Assembly: GCF_028583545.1 (NCBI RefSeq)
Contig: NZ_CP087107.1
Coordinates: 1 to 64,000, forward strand
Reading direction: 5' to 3'
From: Methylobacterium sp. NMS14P
GTDB lineage: Bacteria > Pseudomonadota > Alphaproteobacteria > Rhizobiales > Beijerinckiaceae
DNA length: 64,000 nt
Made by a program: the position numbers and the translations under genes. The first letter of the stretch is position 1. Each line of letters starts with the position of its first letter. This document shows positions 60,151 to 64,000 of the stretch, in pieces. The notes under the pieces are model-generated. The model saw only the letters and a list, made by a program, of their open reading frames with translations. It did not search any database and was not told where the DNA came from.

Positions 60151-60864
60151 ATGAGCAGTGCAGTCGTCTTCGGAGCTTCGGGCGGTATCGGTCAGGCGCT
60201 CGTCGCAGCCCTCGCGGAGGCCGGAACGTACAAGCGCATCTTCGCCCTCTCGCGCTCGCAGGTGTTTCAGCCCGATCCCGTGCAGTCCCTGTCCGTCGAC
60301 ATCACGGACGAGGCTTCGATCGCGGCGGCGGCCGAGGCTGTCGGCGCGGCGGGACCGGTCGGGCTGGTCCTCGTCGCCAGCGGTCTGCTGCACGGGCCGG
60401 GCATCGCGCCGGAGAAGGCGATCCGCGCGCTCGATCCGGCCGCGATGACCGCGGTGTTCGCCGTCAACACCGTCGGCCCCGCCCTCGTGGCCAAGCACTT
60501 CATTCCGTTGATGCCGCGTGTTGGGCACGGCGTTTTCGCCGCGCTCTCGGCGCGCGTCGGATCGATCGGCGACAATCGCCTGGGCGGATGGTACGCCTAC
60601 AGAGCCTCGAAGGCGGCGCTCAACCAGATCCTCCGCACGCTCGCCGTCGAGACGGCGCGCACCCATCCGGAGCTGATCGTCGTCGGTCTCCATCCCGGAA
60701 CCGTGCGGACGGCTCTGTCCCGGCCGTTTCGCCCGGATGCCGGCACACCCGGCGTCTTCGCGCCGGACGAGTGTGCGGCTCGGCTGCTGCAGGTGGTGTC
60801 CGGGCTGCGGGCCGAGGATTCCGGTCACACCCTGGCGTGGGATGGGCAGCTGATCCCGCCGTGA
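60151..60864 (+). CDS. Short-chain dehydrogenase/reductase
   Basis: This 237-residue classical SDR has the cofactor motif VVFGASGGIGQAL (residues 5-17), VLVASGLLHG at the NAG-like position, FAVNTVGPALVAKHF, FAALSARVGSI with the catalytic serine, and YRASKAALN after YAY (Y-x3-K). A C-terminal LHPGTVRTALSRPF follows. It resembles the CsgA/YciK-like group of unknown substrate. ATG at 60151 gives the proper N-terminus; the frame is open upstream but out of family. It stands alone. Confidence 0.87.
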   Translation: MSSAVVFGASGGIGQALVAALAEAGTYKRIFALSRSQVFQPDPVQSLSVDITDEASIAAAAEAVGAAGPVGLVLVASGLLHGPGIAPEKAIRALDPAAMTAVFAVNTVGPALVAKHFIPLMPRVGHGVFAALSARVGSIGDNRLGGWYAYRASKAALNQILRTLAVETARTHPELIVVGLHPGTVRTALSRPFRPDAGTPGVFAPDECAARLLQVVSGLRAEDSGHTLAWDGQLIPP

Positions 60865-61099
60865 GGCAGGCCCGATCCGGACACCGGGCCGGCACGGTCC
60901 GCGACTGTCTGCGCCTCCGCCGCCACTCTGCCCGGGCCTCGATCCCGGCGCCCGTGTCGGCCCGACCGGTGGGCGGACCGCGCCGTGGTGCGGAAGCGCA
61001 CCCGGCGGGCCGAACAGCGCCGCTTATGCGCGCGATCCGGCCTGCGCACGGTTGTTCACGGCGCGACCTCTGCCCAGATCAGTCGTGCCAGGTCGCGAT

Positions 61100-61178
61100 G
61101 GCGTCGCGATCCTGCAGCCCTCTCCGAGGGCGTTTCCTCCCAAGACTTCGGGCCGCTCCACCGGGGCGGCCTTTTTTC
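61100..61178 (+). ncRNA. Candidate small RNA ending at a Rho-independent terminator
   Basis: Just before the terminator, CCGAG (61124-61128) can pair with TTCGG (61147-61151) to expose a loop containing TTTCCTCCC, an anti-Shine-Dalgarno-like motif. A hairpin with a CCTCCC-type loop followed by a terminator hairpin resembles the short cuckoo-type/alpha-r RNAs of alphaproteobacteria. The first stem shares its last base with the terminator stem, so the two compete slightly. The 5' end is a guess and no promoter was identified. Confidence 0.3.
61151..61177 (+). terminator. Rho-independent terminator
   Basis: Stem GGCCGC (61151-61156) / GCGGCC (61166-61171), a 9-base loop, and a run of six T (61172-61177). 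It is the clearest terminator in the window and points to a transcript ending here on the plus strand. Confidence 0.8.
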
Positions 61179-61331
61179 TGCCCGCAGGCCGGCGACACCG
61201 CCGTCTCCCGGTCCGCGTGCTCGAGGGCGCCGCGACGCCGCACGGCGCGGTCGCACACCCATGAGGCGCGGCTCGAGAGTGCCTGCTCCCCGATCGCGCC
61301 GTTCGACGCGGGCCGCCGCACCGTGTCGCGC

Positions 61332-61988
61332 TCAGTCGCCGGGCTTGAACGGCGGCTCCTTGCCGGGCGGCACGCCTTCCTCGGCCATGCTCAGCAGCAT
61401 GGCGACGGTCACGTAGGTGCCGGTCAGCGCGGTCAGGTCGACGACGCCCTGCTCACCGAGCACGTCCTTGGCACGGGCGAAGGTTTGATCCGAGACCGCG
61501 CGCTGCGTGGAGAGCTCCATGCAGAAATCGTACACGGCGGCCTCGTCGGGCTTCATGGCAGCGGGACGCCTGTTGGCCTTCAGGTCGGCCGCCACCGCCT
61601 CCGAGAGTCCGGCTCTGATCGCCAGCGGATAGTGGGCGTACCACTCGACCTGCGAGCGCCAGAGCCGACCCTGGATCAGAATGGCGAACTCGTTCAGACG
61701 CGTCGGCACGGATGTATGCCAGCGCAGGTAGTCGAGGAGGTCGTACATCCGCTGCGCCATCTCGGGGCTGCGGATCATCGGGTTGTAGGGTCCCGCCAGA
61801 CCGACGCTCGAGATCTTCACGATCTTCTCGCCGAGGGGGCGCTGCGCGGGCGTGAGCTGATCCAGCGTCAGCTGCGGGAAGCGCGGCTCATGAGCGGACG
61901 CACCCCGCGATGTCTGCGCCGCGAGCCATCCTCCGATCGCCGCCGCTATGGCGACGGTCGCGACCCCCTTCGCGCCGAGCGAGCCCAT
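61332..61988 (-). CDS. Secreted carboxymuconolactone-decarboxylase-like protein
   Basis: This 218-residue protein has an N-terminal signal or anchor (about residues 8-32, [17 protein letters not shown]). The rest resembles the CMD/AhpD-like all-helical fold: [60 protein letters not shown] and [19 protein letters not shown]. The CxxC of AhpD peroxidase partners is absent; the EWYAHYP segment with a histidine is the usual form in the decarboxylase-like subgroup. Substrate unknown, periplasmic location inferred. Confidence 0.8.
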   Translation of the reverse strand: MGSLGAKGVATVAIAAAIGGWLAAQTSRGASAHEPRFPQLTLDQLTPAQRPLGEKIVKISSVGLAGPYNPMIRSPEMAQRMYDLLDYLRWHTSVPTRLNEFAILIQGRLWRSQVEWYAHYPLAIRAGLSEAVAADLKANRRPAAMKPDEAAVYDFCMELSTQRAVSDQTFARAKDVLGEQGVVDLTALTGTYVTVAMLLSMAEEGVPPGKEPPFKPGD

Positions 61989-62322
61989 CGATCCCTCCCT
62001 GGTCCGGGCACGCTCAGGCGCGCCTCTGTCTCCGGGGATAGTCCGCCATGTCTCGGCCGAGATCCAGCCCGTCGGCTCGGCACGAACCTGTTGCTACGAT
62101 CGCGGTCCCGGCACTCCATGTTCCGGTTCTGGCCGGCGAGGACCGCTGACCCGCGCCCTCGTTGCCCTCCCGTTGCCGGCCACCTCGCCGTGTCCACGCT
62201 GCCGGAGCGCCGGGGGAGCAAGGCTGCCGGGCCCTCTCCGAAACCGTTCGGCGCCTCGCCGCCGTGCGGCAGCGTGCCGATGCCGTGACGGCTCACCCCC
62301 TGGCACAGCGCTCGCGAACGAG
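61989..62322. other. Decayed 5' part of the chemoreceptor gene
   Basis: No intact gene. Plus-strand segments in three frames look like pieces of the chemoreceptor's sensor region: [13 protein letters not shown] in one frame, [20 protein letters not shown] in a second and [11 protein letters not shown] in the third, which joins the intact frame. The first transmembrane helix was not found. Part of this stretch must also hold the promoter of the minus-strand gene starting at 61988. Confidence 0.45.
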
Positions 62323-63978
62323 GTGGCGGGGATCGTGCAGGCCTTGGTCGCCGTCCCGCCGACGCTCGACGAAGCGTTGAATGCTGTCGACGATGCGACA
62401 ACGGCGGCCGATCGGAACCTGGGCTCCTGGCTGACGATGGCCCGGACGGCGACGGCGCTGCGCGACTTCGCCGGTCAGATCGGCTCCGTCTTCACCCCTG
62501 CTCTCGTGATCAGGCGGCGTATGACGGAGGATGAGATCGGGCAGTACAATCGATTGAGCGGCTACGTCGACGCGCAGATGCGGCAGATCCTGCTGGCCCG
62601 CGGGGAAATCGGCGATGACACGCGTGTCGATGAGCTCATGCGGACCATGCGGTCTCACTATGTCGAGGGCGGCCAGAAGCTGGCCGCCGACGTCGTGGCG
62701 CAGAACTCGGCCGGCCGGACGGCTGCCCTGACGGTGCAGGATTTTGCCGACCGCTATGTTCCGGCCATGAGCTCCATCGTCGAACTTCACGATCGATTGT
62801 TCGTCCGCGTCTTCGACCTGATCAATGCCCGCATCGCCGCGACTCGGGCGCGCTTCGTCCTGTTCCTTCTGGGCGGTGGCACGGTGCTCATGATGTGCGG
62901 CGGCGTGATCGTGGTGTGTGTCCGGACAATCTCGATGCCGATCCGGCGCATGGCCCAGGTCATGGGCCGGATCTCGGACGGTGATACCGGCATCGTCGTT
63001 CCCGATACGGCCACGAAGAACGAGATCGGCGCGATGGCGGCGGCCGTGCAGGTCTTCAAGGATCATCTGATCCGCAGCCGACACCTGGAGCGAGAGGCTG
63101 CGCGAGCTCGGGCCACCGTCGAGGAGCCGCGCAAGCGCACCGTGCTGGAGCTGGCCGACGGGTTCGAGCGGGCGGTCGGGAGCGTCGTCGGCCAAGTCTC
63201 GTCCTCGGCCGCAGAACTGCAGGCCACCGCGCAGGCCATGACCGCCACGGCCACCGAGACAGCCGGCCGGTCCACCACCGTGGCCTCCGCGGCCGGGCAG
63301 GCCGCGAGCAACGTGAACACCGTGGCGGTCGCCGCCGAGGAGCTCGGCGCGTCCGTGCAGGAGATCGGCCGGCAGGTGGACGGCTCGGCCAAGCTCGCGC
63401 GAGCGGCGGTGGACGAGTCGGATCAGACGGCGGCTCTGGTGCAGGAACTGAGCGGGACGGTCGCGCGGATCGGCGATGTGGTCGGGCTGATCTCATGGAT
63501 CGCCGGGCAGACCAACCTGTTGGCGCTGAACGCCGCGATCGAGGCGGCCCGCGCCGGTGCCGCCGGGCGCGGCTTCGCGGTGGTCGCCGCCGAGGTCAAG
63601 GCGCTCGCCGCGCAGACGGCGAGGGCGACCGAGGAGATCTCGGGCCAGATCGCGCGCGTGCAGGGCGTGACGGCCGAGGCGGTCGGTGCCATCGGGGCGA
63701 TCACCGGGCGGATCCGGGAGATCAACGGCGTGGCGGTCACCATCGCGGCGGCGGTCGAGGAGCAGGCCGCCGCCACGCAGGAGATCGTGCGCAACGTCGC
63801 TCAGGCGGCGACGGGTACGGACGAGGTGACGCGCAACATCGCCGGCGTGGCCGAGGCCTCCGAGGAGACGGGTGCGGCCGCGGCCCAGGTGCTCGACGCG
63901 GCGGACGGGCTGTCCCGCCAGTCCGGGCATCTCGGTGCGGAGGTGGCACGTTTCCTCGCGACCGTCCGGGCGGCCTGA
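62323..63978 (+). CDS. Methyl-accepting chemotaxis protein, 5' end lost (possibly a pseudogene)
   Basis: From GTG at 62323 the frame encodes about 551 residues. It has part of a helical sensor domain (to about residue 175), one transmembrane helix (about 181-202, [20 protein letters not shown]), a HAMP domain ([36 protein letters not shown]) and a full signalling domain. The hairpin tip is [20 protein letters not shown] with [20 protein letters not shown]. There is no CheB/R pentapeptide at the C-terminus. The normal N-terminal helix is missing, and a one-base loss near 62308 separates it from its 5' sequence. Alternative starts are GTG 62335 and ATG 62437. If translated, it would be a receptor lacking its first membrane span. 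Confidence 0.7.
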   Translation: MAGIVQALVAVPPTLDEALNAVDDATTAADRNLGSWLTMARTATALRDFAGQIGSVFTPALVIRRRMTEDEIGQYNRLSGYVDAQMRQILLARGEIGDDTRVDELMRTMRSHYVEGGQKLAADVVAQNSAGRTAALTVQDFADRYVPAMSSIVELHDRLFVRVFDLINARIAATRARFVLFLLGGGTVLMMCGGVIVVCVRTISMPIRRMAQVMGRISDGDTGIVVPDTATKNEIGAMAAAVQVFKDHLIRSRHLEREAARARATVEEPRKRTVLELADGFERAVGSVVGQVSSSAAELQATAQAMTATATETAGRSTTVASAAGQAASNVNTVAVAAEELGASVQEIGRQVDGSAKLARAAVDESDQTAALVQELSGTVARIGDVVGLISWIAGQTNLLALNAAIEAARAGAAGRGFAVVAAEVKALAAQTARATEEISGQIARVQGVTAEAVGAIGAITGRIREINGVAVTIAAAVEEQAAATQEIVRNVAQAATGTDEVTRNIAGVAEASEETGAAAAQVLDAADGLSRQSGHLGAEVARFLATVRAA

Positions 63979-64000
63979 GACTTGCTCGAGCCCCGACGCG

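Larger units (their letters stand above)
60865..61331. other. Intergenic stretch, 467 bp, without a protein gene
   Basis: No protein gene is supported. The stretch holds a clear Rho-independent terminator (61151-61177) on the plus strand, 286 bp after the SDR stop. That distance is too far to be its ordinary terminator, and a possible small RNA directly precedes it. Confidence 0.5.

Overview
The window is very GC-rich, with long antisense open frames over most real genes. Together with an HWE-family histidine kinase, a DUF6894-like small protein and a complete liu leucine-degradation operon, this suggests a Methylobacterium-like alphaproteobacterium (Hyphomicrobiales). That placement is an inference from gene content and composition. 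I saw no rRNA, tRNA, CRISPR array, prophage or intact insertion sequence.

Layout. 0-3.2 kb: the truncated 5' end of a chemoreceptor gene and an HWE kinase/response-regulator pair. 3.4-12.6 kb: the liu operon on the minus strand (isovaleryl-CoA dehydrogenase, both methylcrotonyl-CoA carboxylase subunits, an enoyl-CoA hydratase-type gene, HMG-CoA lyase, acyl-CoA synthetase). A divergent TetR-type regulator faces it, and two near-identical palindromes lie between them. 12.8-20.1 kb: small proteins and signalling genes, including a cyclic-nucleotide-binding/thioredoxin-reductase-like fusion without the redox cysteines and a hybrid histidine kinase. 20.8-23.6 kb: a two-gene glycan module (unrecognised GT61-like protein plus UDP-glucuronate decarboxylase), followed by a decayed esterase gene. 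24.4-41.9 kb: a putative organosulfur island with a DszA/NtaA-type flavin monooxygenase, a Liv-type ABC importer whose second permease gene is frameshifted, two DszC/SfnB-type flavoproteins, and a minus-strand cluster of sugar-type ABC importer genes.

41.9-57.0 kb is the most unusual part, a tightly packed minus-strand locus around SrfB- and SrfC-like genes. SrfB is a large actin/Hsp70-fold protein. SrfC has a P-loop and a DxxG motif, so it may be a GTPase. With them are two membrane proteins that share one N-terminal domain but carry different C-terminal modules (a trypsin-like protease and a DUF2135-like beta domain), a caspase-fold-like protein that appears to lack the catalytic histidine, Sel1/TPR proteins, a second secreted trypsin-like protein and a glycine-zipper protein. 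The set suggests an NTP-controlled, envelope-anchored protease system.

57.0-60.1 kb is mostly gene debris: a broken CusA/CzcA pump, remnants of a kinase and a receiver, and two weak small-protein candidates. 60.1-64.0 kb carries an SDR, a possible small RNA with a clear terminator, a secreted carboxymuconolactone-decarboxylase-like protein, and a chemoreceptor gene whose 5' end has decayed.
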